From Symsagittifera roscoffensis (Eukaryota > Xenacoelomorpha > Acoela > Convolutidae): DNA of 64,000 nt. Below the pieces are notes generated by a model. The model did no database searches. It saw only the letters and a list, made by a program, of their open reading frames with translations, and was not told the DNA's origin. The stretch spans positions 39,393,223 through 39,457,222 of the forward strand of contig NC_087066.1 in NCBI RefSeq assembly GCF_963678635.1, given 5' to 3'. Below, piece after piece: positions 12,401 to 24,400 of the stretch. Position 1 is the stretch's first letter, and every line of letters starts with the position of its first letter. Made by a program: the position numbers and the translations under genes.

Positions 12401-15400
12401 TTCTAAATCCCATCCTATGATCCAGTTTAAATTTAACTCACAAAAATAGCAAGAAAATGTATATACGACACTTCGCTCAACGTAAAAGGTACAACTGCTT
12501 GGGTCGCTTAGTTTTATTGTTAAACAGGTGACTTTCTCTTGCAATTAAAAATACGAAAACTAACATTTACATTCGAGAAGTAAGTATGAATAGCAGGCAA
12601 ATTCCTAAATGCATAAAAACATATCCAACAAACAGTTGTAAAAAACCAAAAAATGATGGCCTTTTTGAATTTTCGAATTTCGAAAAAGTATCACGTTAAA
12701 GCTTTCTTAAATTCACGATGTTTTATAACCAACACTTTTTTCAAACAACTAGCCCAATAACAGAAAACTGGGAGATCTAACTCTTACGCTGGAAGATCTA
12801 AACATAGCCAACTGACAGATGGAAAAGAGTAATGAACGCTAGGAAATTCAAAAAAACTGAATTGCTTTTTCAAAACCTTCAACTTTTGAAAAAAACACAG
12901 ATGGCCTTAAAGCTCTTCAAATTTTTAGAACAATTTATGAGGAAAACTTTTTTGTTAAAACTAACCCAATTTGAGAAAACTAGATCATAAATTAAACTTT
13001 TATTTTGCTGGGAAATCTGATAAATTATTTCCATTTTCGAAATTGGAAGTCGATCACGTTTTTTGTGACCTTTAAACTTTTGCTGTTCGACAGTGGAGTT
13101 TGCCTTTCTTTTAACAATGGAAATGCGCTGGACTTAGAAAAGAATCGCAAGTCAAACCGGGAAAATCAAAACTGAGCGTGAACAAATTTTGATACTTTTG
13201 CCTGAAAAAAAAATCACCAAGACCTATAAAGGAGTACTCACTACGTTCATTACTCGTAAAAACAAAAATCCATGGTCGAGTCTAAAGGTCATTCGCCGTA
13301 ATTCGCGCCATCTCCGCTTTCTTTATTAGAAAACTCAATTTGCCTTTTCTTTTAGAAAAAGAATTTCATCTGATATTAGTAGAAGCCATTAAAGAAACAA
13401 TCAAACAAAAGAAATCATTAAATGAAACAAGACTGCTCATTTATCAAGGCAAAGCCCTGAATGTTTCGACTGTCCCTTAATTCATATCGAACAGTTTTTG
13501 GGAAAAAAAATATTGAAAACCAAAAAATTTTGGACAATATCAAAGTTTGAAACATGGAGTCGTACAAAAGTACAAAATTATTACGACCAATCTGATTAGC
13601 TAGCCTCATGTCAATTTGTAACGATTTTATTGAGCAGCATAATTCACCACGCGTAAATTATTCGCGTTGCGCTCTCAGCAACCTGAATAAATTTTTCAAA
13701 GCGCGCATAATTTAGTCCAGAACATGGCGAATTTGGCGATTTTCAAACCCCCAGAACTTTACAAAATACCCAGACAGGTATGCTATCTATTTAAATTTGA
13801 ACTCCAGAAGTCGATATCTTTAAAAGGGTGTAAAAAATTTCTGTCGAAAACTATTATTTTGCCATGAATTTCCGACCGCCTGAAAACTAGAAACTTACAA
13901 AAACTGATCGCAGGTCATATATTGTTTTACATTCGAATTCAAGACTTTGATAATTCTAAAACGAGCATAAAAAAATTCCACATTAACCATGAATTCAAAA
14001 AAACGGCGCTGTAAAACACATCTTGCGTTGGAAAAAATCGATTGACCTTATAACACTAAGTGCGCAAGCTTACTTGTGCAATAAAATCAAACATTACATA
14101 AATTAAAGAATCAATCGTTACTCAAGTACGCCTGAAGGAGCTTCAACATGATGATATATCACTCGACTCCCCAAATTTCGGGCTCTTGACTTTGCATGAC
14201 AAAAAAAATAATTGGTCGGAATAATTGAACACCATAATTAAACAAAACATAGCCAATAGACAGCGTATCTGATTTTCTAAAAATAATTCGAGGCTCATTT
14301 CTAATTGTTCTTATTGCACTTGTAGAAAAAACCTCGAGTTAGTAAAAAAAAAATCAGCTATGTCTGAGATTCTCACCTGCGACTTACAGATTAGGAGTCT
14401 TACACACTAACCACTCAGCTACGGACGCTTAATATGCACCAAGCACTAGCCACAAAAAAAGCAGAGAACAGATGGTATGCAAATTCTAATGCTACAGGGA
14501 AATTTCGAAATCAAGGAACACTTTTACTGAACACTTTCATTTGCGAGATAAGTTACAAAAAAAAACAAGTTTCGTAATAGTACACTAAGCTGATCGCTAG
14601 TTTAAAAGAAGGAAATGAACTAAACTTGAAAAGAAATCAAATACAAGCCGCGAAAAATCAAGTTTAAGTGCGAACCCTACGACTTTTTCTGAAAATTAAG
14701 AGAAAATACTCATGGCCTATTTAAAAAACTGAACAACATTCATCGATTCTTAATAAATCTAAAACAATAAGCCATAAGAAAGCGTTGAAACAAAATTGCG
14801 CCATTTTCATTTGAGCCATGTAGCTCGAAAAAATCTAGTTTCAACTTAACTTAGCTTTCAATTTTAAGAATCACGAGAAACAAAAAACGGCTCTACAAAA
14901 AAATCACGCATATAAGCCTTGAAAAGTTGAACAATTCAGAACTGCATCAATCTAAAAACTTAGTCACCTGCAACATTCGATAATCCACCCAGTCAAGAGA
15001 GCTTAGGACGGTAGGAGCACTCAGCCTCGAGCACGGGCGGATTTTGGGGGAGGGGCGACCGCCCCCCCCCCCCCCTCAGGGATTCGACCCTCTGCCGACC
15101 CAAGGGTGGGTCCCCCCTTTGTACTATTTTGAGATATCCATATTTGGTGACGGACCCTAAAATATTTCTAAAGGCGCCAATATATACTAATTTAAAGGGG
15201 GGAGCGCGCGCCGAAAAAGCGCGATTTTTTTGTCAAAATTTTCCAAAAAGTGCCTAAAGATGCTTTTTGGCCTGTTTTTTTTCAAAATTTTGCCAGCGGC
15301 GCATAAAATTTGATTTCCCAAAACTTTTTGAAAATCCCCCTCGAGAAAATCCTAGATCCGCCCCCTGGTCTTAAATATATCTCAATTAGAAGTAATATTG

Positions 15401-18400
15401 AATGCGTTTTAATAGGGCGGATATATCTGATGCTATTTAAATCACCACATGGTATTTAATCTGTAGACAGATGCTGAAAATTAACAAAAAAAATTAAAAG
15501 AAAAATGAGCTTATTATTTTTGGGGAAAATTGACTGGTAATGTACAACAAGCGTCGCTTTTATATACAATAAACGCCTCAAACTGCGATGTGAAACTTAT
15601 GATGAATTAATAGATATAGAGAATAAATTAGTTATAATTATGGATATAGATCCTTTCATTCTCCCAGTACATCAGTCACCAATCTTCGTCTTAACTTAAC
15701 TTCATGTTCATTCAAAAAGAAGGGAAAACGCTCCAGAAAGGAAAAAGGAAATAGCTATTTTCAATAATAACTTGCTACTTTAATACTGATTATTGATTTT
15801 TTTTTGGTTAAAAATAACGAGATAAGGCCTGGGAACTGCAGATATGTGTGTTTCAGATTATCTCCCAGCCTAACAAATCAGATTATATTTGTTCATTTGT
15901 GAGCTAAAGGGTAAATTTCATTGGTCCAACTTACGCCCGCTACCAATGACTGCTTTTTAGTCCGCTGCGCGCTTAAAAAAATAATATTTCTTTTAGTCCA
16001 ATGGGCTGTAAACAATTATTGCCTTTGGGCACGTCATTTGCAACTAATTGTAGATAAAAAAGGCATGGTAGATAAAAAAAAGGCAATTTTAAAACTTTTA
16101 TTTAACTTGCCTTGTCGATATGTTTGTACTCTTCTCTACAGCTACAGCATATTCTGGAATTAACCTTAACTTTGTCGTAGCATATCGTAAAACACATTTA
16201 ATCAAATCATTTTTTGAACTTCAAAAGGCAAAACAGAACTCATAAATTGATCGAGGAAAATTTCTTCTGCCGCTAACTTCAGTTAATTTGATACTGTTTT
16301 TATCATTTAAATCATAAAATTTTCCTTCTTTTTAATCATTTATCGGAAGTAAATATTTCTCCCTATAATAATTTGTATCTCCGCAGTGCCGCCTCCCATT
16401 TATATAACTACATATTTAAAAAATAGTTTCCCAGATAACTTTGAAGCTTGAAACCACCGCCTACTTTTATTAACAGACTGTCGTTACAACATAACGTGCT
16501 CTTTACTGCGCCACAAAAACAAATTACGGCTGATCAAAAACCATTTCAATATAATTGCATATTATATCTCTTCAATTCTCTCGGCACTTTTACAATGATG
16601 CAGTTTCAACCTGTTTCAACGTGGGGCTTAAACACAGGTACATTCCACCCTATTTCCAGTCTCATTATCCATGCCGACAGTTCTTTGGTCTCCCAATATG
16701 GAGAGCTACCTCAGGGTGCCTCAGAAACTCCGCATCTTCAGATTTTCTCCCCATCCTCGTCGTCTTCTATCCCTTTGCTCTCGGCAGACGGCGACGATGA
16801 CGGTGAAAAACGCGACACTAACGACACTGCACGAATAGCGTCGGGAGTGATGCACTCTTTGCTTAGTGCGTTCGGTGTTTCGTTCAACCTGATGGTTCTC
16901 ATGATCAATTGGCTCGAGTGTCGTCCCTCCCGGCGCACGGGGGCGCCAACCATGGTTAACATCAGTCTACTCGCAGTCTGCGATCTCCTCTACTCGCTCA
17001 TGTCAGCTTACTATGCTGTGGCCAGCTTCTTAGGAGATCATAATTTCCTAGGGGTGTGGTCCTGCCGGTAAGTAAATTTCGATCGCTTTCATTCATCACT
17101 GGCGAACAGATTGATACCGCAAAATTTTTGCAAAAAACGACATCAAAAATCAGTCTCTTAAACATCCGATAAAGGTGACACTCGATAACAGTGCGACCAT
17201 GGAAGGGGTTGTACTCTTTTTGAAAAGTGTTAGTTTAAAATAGTTTCTAAATCCCATCCTATGATCCAGTTTAAATTTAACTCACAAAAATAGCAAGAAA
17301 ATGTATATACGACACTTCGCTCAACGTAAAAGGTACAACTGCTTGGGTCGCTTAGTTTTATTGTTAAACAGGTGACTTTCTCTTGCAATTAAAAATACGA
17401 AAACTAACATTTACATTCGAGAAGTAAGTATGAATAGCAGGCAAATTCCTAAATGCATAAAAACATATCCAACAAACAGTTGTAAAAAACCAAAAAATGA
17501 TGGCCTTTTTGAATTTTCGAATTTCGAAAAAGTATCACGTTAAAGCTTTCTTAAATTCACGATGTTTTATAACCAACACTTTTTTCAAACAACTAGCCCA
17601 ATAACAGAAAACTGGGAGATCTAACTCTTACGCTGGAAGATCTAAACATAGCCAACTGACAGATGGAAAAGAGTAATGAACGCTAGGAAATTCAAAAAAA
17701 CTGAATTGCTTTTTCAAAACCTTCAACTTTTGAAAAAAACACAGATGGCCTTAAAGCTCTTCAAATTTTTAGAACAATTTATGAGGAAAACTTTTTTGTT
17801 AAAACTAACCCAATTTGAGAAAACTAGATCATAAATTAAACTTTTATTTTGCTGGGAAATCTGATAAATTATTTCCATTTTCGAAATTGGAAGTCGATCA
17901 CGTTTTTTGTGACCTTTAAACTTTTGCTGTTCGACAGTGGAGTTTGCCTTTCTTTTAACAATGGAAATGCGCTGGACTTAGAAAAGAATCGCAAGTCAAA
18001 CCGGGAAAATCAAAACTGAGCGTGAACAAATTTTGATACTTTTGCCTGAAAAAAAAATCACCAAGACCTATAAAGGAGTACTCACTACGTTCATTACTCG
18101 TAAAAACAAAAATCCATGGTCGAGTCTAAAGGTCATTCGCCGTAATTCGCGCCATCTCCGCTTTCTTTATTAGAAAACTCAATTTGCCTTTTCTTTTAGA
18201 AAAAGAATTTCATCTGATATTAGTAGAAGCCATTAAAGAAACAATCAAACAAAAGAAATCATTAAATGAAACAAGACTGCTCATTTATCAAGGCAAAGCC
18301 CTGAATGTTTCGACTGTCCCTTAATTCATATCGAACAGTTTTTGGGAAAAAAAATATTGAAAACCAAAAAATTTTGGACAATATCAAAGTTTGAAACATG

Positions 18401-21400
18401 GAGTCGTACAAAAGTACAAAATTAATACGACCAATCTGATTAGCTAGCCTCATGTCAATTTGTAACGATTTTATTGAGCAGCATAATTCACCACGCGTAA
18501 ATTATTCGCGTTGCGCTCTCAGCAACATGAATAAATTTTTCAAAGCGCGCATAATTTAGTCCAGAACATGGCGAATTTGGCGATTTTCAAACCCCCAGAA
18601 CTTTACAAAATACCCAGACAGGTATGCTATCTATTTAAATTTGAACTCCAGAAGTCGATATCTTTAAAAGGGTGTAAAAAATTTCTGTCGAAAACTATTA
18701 TTTTGATCGGCGAAAATTGATAAAAAAAACCACACCGAGCATAAATATTCCGTTCTCTACGAAAGCCGGAACAAAAAAAATTATTTCAAATGACTTATAT
18801 AAGCGTCTTCTCTACGCTCAATGGCAATTAAGACTAAACTTTCTGGTTTAAAAAAAACTTTCAAAATAGAGAGATGTCAGTTTGATCAAAAAAAAGAAGC
18901 AGATAATCCGTCCAGTGGACCTTATGGATTCCTTTTAGATATTCCAAAATACACACCACACCGAGCATAAATATTCCGTTCTCTACGAAAGCCGGAACAA
19001 AAAAATTATTTCAAATGCCTTATATAAGCGTCTTCTCTACGCTCAATGGCAATTAAGACTAAACTTTCTGGTTTAAAAAAACTTTCAAAATAGAGAGATG
19101 TCAGTTTGATAAAAAAGAAGCAGATAATCCGTCCAGTGGACCTTACGGATTCCTTTTAGATATTCCAAAATACACCCGATCTCTTCTAAGCAGATTTCAT
19201 TTCTTACTTAGGCTAATTAGGCCCCATATTAGGGAAAAACTCTACGCCAGATAGCCATCACATTGAGTATAATCTTAAACGATTTGGATTACCTCGAAAT
19301 TTCAAGTTCCTAAAAATGTTAAAACTTCAAAAATAAACGAACCGAACGCTTCAATCATTCAATTCGACTAGCTAAAAATTATTATCGAACCATTTTTGGA
19401 ATGACATATGCGAAAATCCAACAAAAGAATCCAACAAAAATTAGCATAAACAGGCCATAAAGCATGTTAAAGGGAAGCAAACAGTATCTTTTTGTCTCAA
19501 TTTATCTTCCTCGCCGGGACATTTTATTCAGTTCAGCTTCGAATTCTAACAACACTGAAGTTGCACCACTTAAATTTCGAACAGCCATAACGAATACGTT
19601 AATTTATGAAGGAAATGAAATTAATCACACCGGATAACGAGTCGTATGAAAATATAAACTTAGAGAAACATAGGCAACAGAAAATTGTGAAAGAGTCAAC
19701 CAAAAAAAAAACGATTGACTAATCTTCCGAAATTTTTCATCTTTCGAATTTTGAAAAAAAAACTACACCACGTTTAAACTATTTGAATTTCAAAAATCTT
19801 TTATGTTGGATTTTTTCCATAAAACTAGTCAATTGAAGAAAAAGTACCTTTTTGTGTCGAAAAAAAACCTTTTTAATCCGTCGGGAAATCTAAAAACTGA
19901 AATATCATTTCGAAACTAACAGTCTTTCGCGTTTTTGGCGCCATTTTCAGGTAATTCGCCTTCCTTTTACCGAAATCAAAATTTACCGAAATTATTCATG
20001 TGTTGTATTTGAGGCCTAGAAAATGTATTGGCGTGACTTCATTAATAAGTAAACAAACGTCAGATTTTTCCAAAAAATTATGGTCTAATCTTCGTTTTAT
20101 TAACATTGTCTAATTTGTGTGTCGTCAAATTTCCTATCCCCAATTTTGTTTGTGTAGCATGAACGGCCTGGATATCACCCTCATGCACATCAATATCTGG
20201 AGCACTCTGGCAATTGGACTGCAGAGGAAGGCCGCAATCCAGAGTGGCAACAACTACCGATTCATATTCACCCTCAAGACCACCCTCCTTCTGGTAACAC
20301 CCGCCCCCCTTATTCAGATTCTATTAGACATGCACCGCTACTTCTTATGTCCCTTCATTTCTACAGTTCTTCGAACCTTTTAATTTTACACCTAGAAATA
20401 AAGTCGTCCCTACTAGTTCTGCAGCTCTTCTGGGTAGAGATGTTTTACGACATCAAATTTCGCCCAACCAGCCATAAAATTAGGATGCGCTTTAACTATT
20501 TCAAATTCAGAAAAGACATCCCATCCTTTTCGCGTGAATACTTTTACGTCGCATGCTGAAGCGTTCACCTTGCATTCCCTTAAAGTGATCCATTTGTAAC
20601 AGCATGTTTTTAACGTCAAATGCTATCCCCACAACAAACTCATCAAAACTCATTGCCCATGAATGGTCAGCAATGAGGCAATAAAAGGTTTAAAAAAGAT
20701 AGACTTAACCGCTCATTTAGAGCACATCGCAATTTCTGTCATAAAGCAATATCACATATGAAATCGATCATGGCGGGCCTCGAACATCCGACCTTTCAAT
20801 TGAGAGGCGGAGACGTAACCACTTCACAACCACTCTCCATTTCTATTAATGTAGTTAAAGCAACTTTAATGTAGTGTGCGTATGTGTGTTGCAGCAACTG
20901 GTGGTGTGGGGAAGCGCCATGCTTCTCGGCAGCTACTTCTTGTACAACTTCGACTACGATTACGAAACTCAAACTTGCTCCTTTCAGGCGTAAGTAACCA
21001 ATTGCCACTCTCATTTATGCTCTTACACAGCCAGGGTTTTGACACCACTTAAGGCAATAATATCTAGCAGACTACTGGGCAGGTGGCACAAACTTTCAGC
21101 TAAAATTATAACGAAAAATCTTGTGTTGTGTTTAGGAGCTCGTTCAGTTTCAATATGTTCATCATACTCGTGTATTTGCTGTGCTACCTGGTACCTGTAT
21201 TGTCCATCGCCTCCTACTACAAGACATTCGGCCAATACTTCCGAGAACAGATCCGAACCAGCCGACGCAGAGCCACCTTCAACTGCCGTCAGTATTTCTT
21301 TTCTACCAATCCAATCCCTAACCGCACCACCATACCCCCCCCCCTCAAAAGATCCGCTGTCTCTCCCCCTCCCACCGACCCACTTCATTCCACTCAACGC

Positions 21401-24400
21401 ACGAGCACTGCAAAACCCAGAAAAAAATCGAATCAAACTACATTAATCAAGTTTTCAATCAAGGCACAAATCATAATTCCGTTATTGTTAATCAAGGCAC
21501 AAGCCATAATTTCGTTTTGGGAGTTAAATATCCACCACAAAATGCGTCATTCAAAGGTCAAGAAATTGATTTTACGCACATAATAAACAAATAATATCCA
21601 AATGATTCAGAATTAATCAAGAAGCATTACTTTTGTCTAGGTCATCTAAATTTATTTTCGCTCATCACGTCTTAGTTCCGTTTTAAAAGTTTTCGCCCCA
21701 ATCCACCACAAAAGGCGCTATTCAGGTCAAAAACTTAATTAAACGCAAATACTCAAGAAGCATTTATTTTGTCTGGGTCTATTTTTATTTTCGCTCTTCG
21801 CAGATAGTTCTTAGTTTAATTTTATGCAGTTTAATTATTGCGGAATTAAAGATGCATTAATAGTGGAAAGATAGTCAAAAATAACCAATAAAATGGAGCT
21901 CAAATTGTTCACACAAATAACCACAAGTAGATACACTCAACTTTATCTTGCTGATTTGCAGTCGGGTAATCTATGGCAACTAAAACATCAGCCGCTTAAT
22001 TCCCTGAGCTATGAAGACGATTTTTAAGTCATTATGTCATTAAAAAGTTCTGAGGTTTATGTACCATTCTCTAAATTCCCTAGTCTCGTCGTAAAACGTT
22101 GCCAGTGAGATACTTTGCACTGTTTAATTGTAGGGACCGAAACCACTAAACCACCCCCCCCCCCCCCCCACCCCCACCCCGCAACACAAATCGACTTCTA
22201 TTCTTCATACACCCCACCCTCCTAGAATATCGACCTTTTTAACTTTGTCCAAAAATTTCGGCTGTTTTAGCATCATATATTTATCAGAATTGATCTGAAG
22301 TTGCGGATCCCCCTGATAATTTTGGACCCCTACAATGGGAAAAAATTGCCCTACTCCCACCTACGGTTATTTTCGTATCTCCCTACGGTAATTAACCACC
22401 CCCCCCCCCTGCCGCGAATAAAATACTGCAGAGTAATAGTGGTCAATAATTGGAACTGAGCATCAACACTAATAAAGACCATGGAACACAACATAAACCC
22501 ACTAGAAACATTATGTTGGACTAGGAAAAAAACTAAAAATATTGAAAATACCCAAAATTTATTCGTTCTTACAGACCCCTTGCCCCCACCTCCCCCGTTA
22601 GGAATGACAAAAGTTTTCAAGACATGAACTCTTCGTGCTTTCTTGACAGAACTGAACAGTTGACTGTGTTGAAACCAATTGCAGATCTTTTCTTTTAAAT
22701 TTTAGGCACATCATCATCATCATTAACAGTACATAACCTATGTTACCCCAGTACATTACTTTTATATCATTATCAAAACATAAAATTCAAAGGATCTACT
22801 TAACAATTGCCCTCCCTTTGGTACCTACTTAAGAATTGCCACCCCTATTAATAAAAGCAAAAAATTACCTCTAGAGCTTTGTATTGAGACTTCTAATTTT
22901 GCTGCAATCTGATTGGTCGAAAATGCGTTATATTAATCTACTTAACAATTGCCCCCCTTCTTAAAGGGGGGGGGGGGTAATTGTTAAGTAGATCCAATTC
23001 AAATAGATAGCAGCTAATGAGACCAAAATATAGCCAACATACAGTTGGAAAAAGTCAACGAACGCAAGACGCAAGAAAACCGAAAAAAAAAGATTGACTG
23101 GCACTTTTTGATAAAATTAACTCAATTTGAGAAAACTGGATCAATAGGTAAATTTTTTATTCAGCTGGGAAATCTGAAATTTATATCCACTTTCTAAGCT
23201 AAAAGTCGATCACGTTTTTGAGACCTTTACATTGTTTCTGTTTGATAGTAGTATGTTTTCCTTTTAACAAACCTTAACAAATTAAAAGTCAAACCTCGAA
23301 GAAAATAATCAATGCTGAGCCGATTAATCTGCTTTTAACCAAAAAAAGCCTGATGAAAAATTAACACAAACAGTATAACCCGACTAACAAGTGAAACTGA
23401 TGGCAACTGATACGATTTTAACTGAAGGCAGATCCTTGCTCATTACTCGAGGGTTGGGCTATATTTCCCAGCTCAGAAAAACAACCATATTGATCAAGGT
23501 TCAACCGCAATTAATCATTACGAGCTGCATCGATCTCTAATCAACATTTCCCTCAAAAATGTATGACATTCAACAAAACATACGTCATCATAAAAATTCA
23601 GTTGTAAAAAAAAATGTTTTTTTTTTGTCAGAAAACCTTTGGCAGACATTTTGAAAAGGAAAAAAACTTCATCTATGATGCTTTAAAACTGCTCTCTTAA
23701 AATTTGCATGGGCGGAAGAAAAGAAACATGAGCTCGTTAAAATGTTCAAAATTTTTACGAAAAGGGGCAGATTTAGAGGGGACGTAAGCCTGCCCGAGGA
23801 ATTGGATCTTTTCATTGCTCACAAGGTCAATTTAGAAAAATACAAAAAATCAGAATCTCTGGACTAAGCTGATGCGATGACAGGAAACTGATACTTTTCA
23901 AACTTAATACAAAAACTAATTTGAGAAAGTCGGATAATTAAGAATTTCTTTAATTCTGATGACACTGGAATCCTCTTTTCAATATTGAATGAAGATCCAT
24001 TTTCCTATACGTGATTGTTCAGCTAAATCTCATCTCAATTAATGAATTATTTTGAAATTTTCGTAATTCAAACCACTAAATCAGGAAATAAGCCCGAATA
24101 AATTGGATTGAATGCCAAGTGAAGTTGCGGAAGCTCATTAATTTTGAGTAAATTCAACCGGTTTCGAAAAAATAGCGTCCCTATAATTCATTTAAATGAC
24201 AAAGCTCATTCCAGTAAGACTAAATGCGGAAGTGAACGCTTCTCGCCTCTATTGCGGAGCCTAAAACACGGGAAATGAAGGAATTTGTCTGTTCACGTTT
24301 TAGCACGCAGTGCCCATCAACGCTTCATGGACGACCGGAACAAATTCCTGCACTTCTACAGCTACGCTACCGCCATTTCAGTATTCGTCTGCTACACTCC

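Larger units (their letters stand above)
9019..13860. repeat. 4.84-kb tandem duplication, left copy
   Basis: Matches 13861-18704 base for base apart from three substitutions (9771, 13581, 13683) and three homopolymer length differences. It includes a SINE-like copy, a GGCGGAT MITE, the GPCR first exon and an inverted-arm repeat. The junction at 13860/13861 shares only one base (G) with both flanks. Confidence 0.95.
13861..18704. repeat. 4.84-kb tandem duplication, right copy
   Basis: Second copy, 4844 bp, directly adjoining the first in the same orientation. It contains the GPCR exon 1 nearest to the rest of the gene. The near-identity means a very recent event, ongoing homogenisation, or two haplotypes placed in series by assembly. 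Confidence 0.95.

Noticed and set aside
20294-20383. Extension of GPCR exon 2 to the stop near 20380
   Set aside because: It would truncate the receptor before TM4. The CTG|GTAACA donor restores TM4 with W208 in exon 3.
21023-21446. 135-137-codon frames on both strands
   Set aside because: They overlap GPCR exon 4 in other frames and run into its intron; they lack motifs and are shadows.
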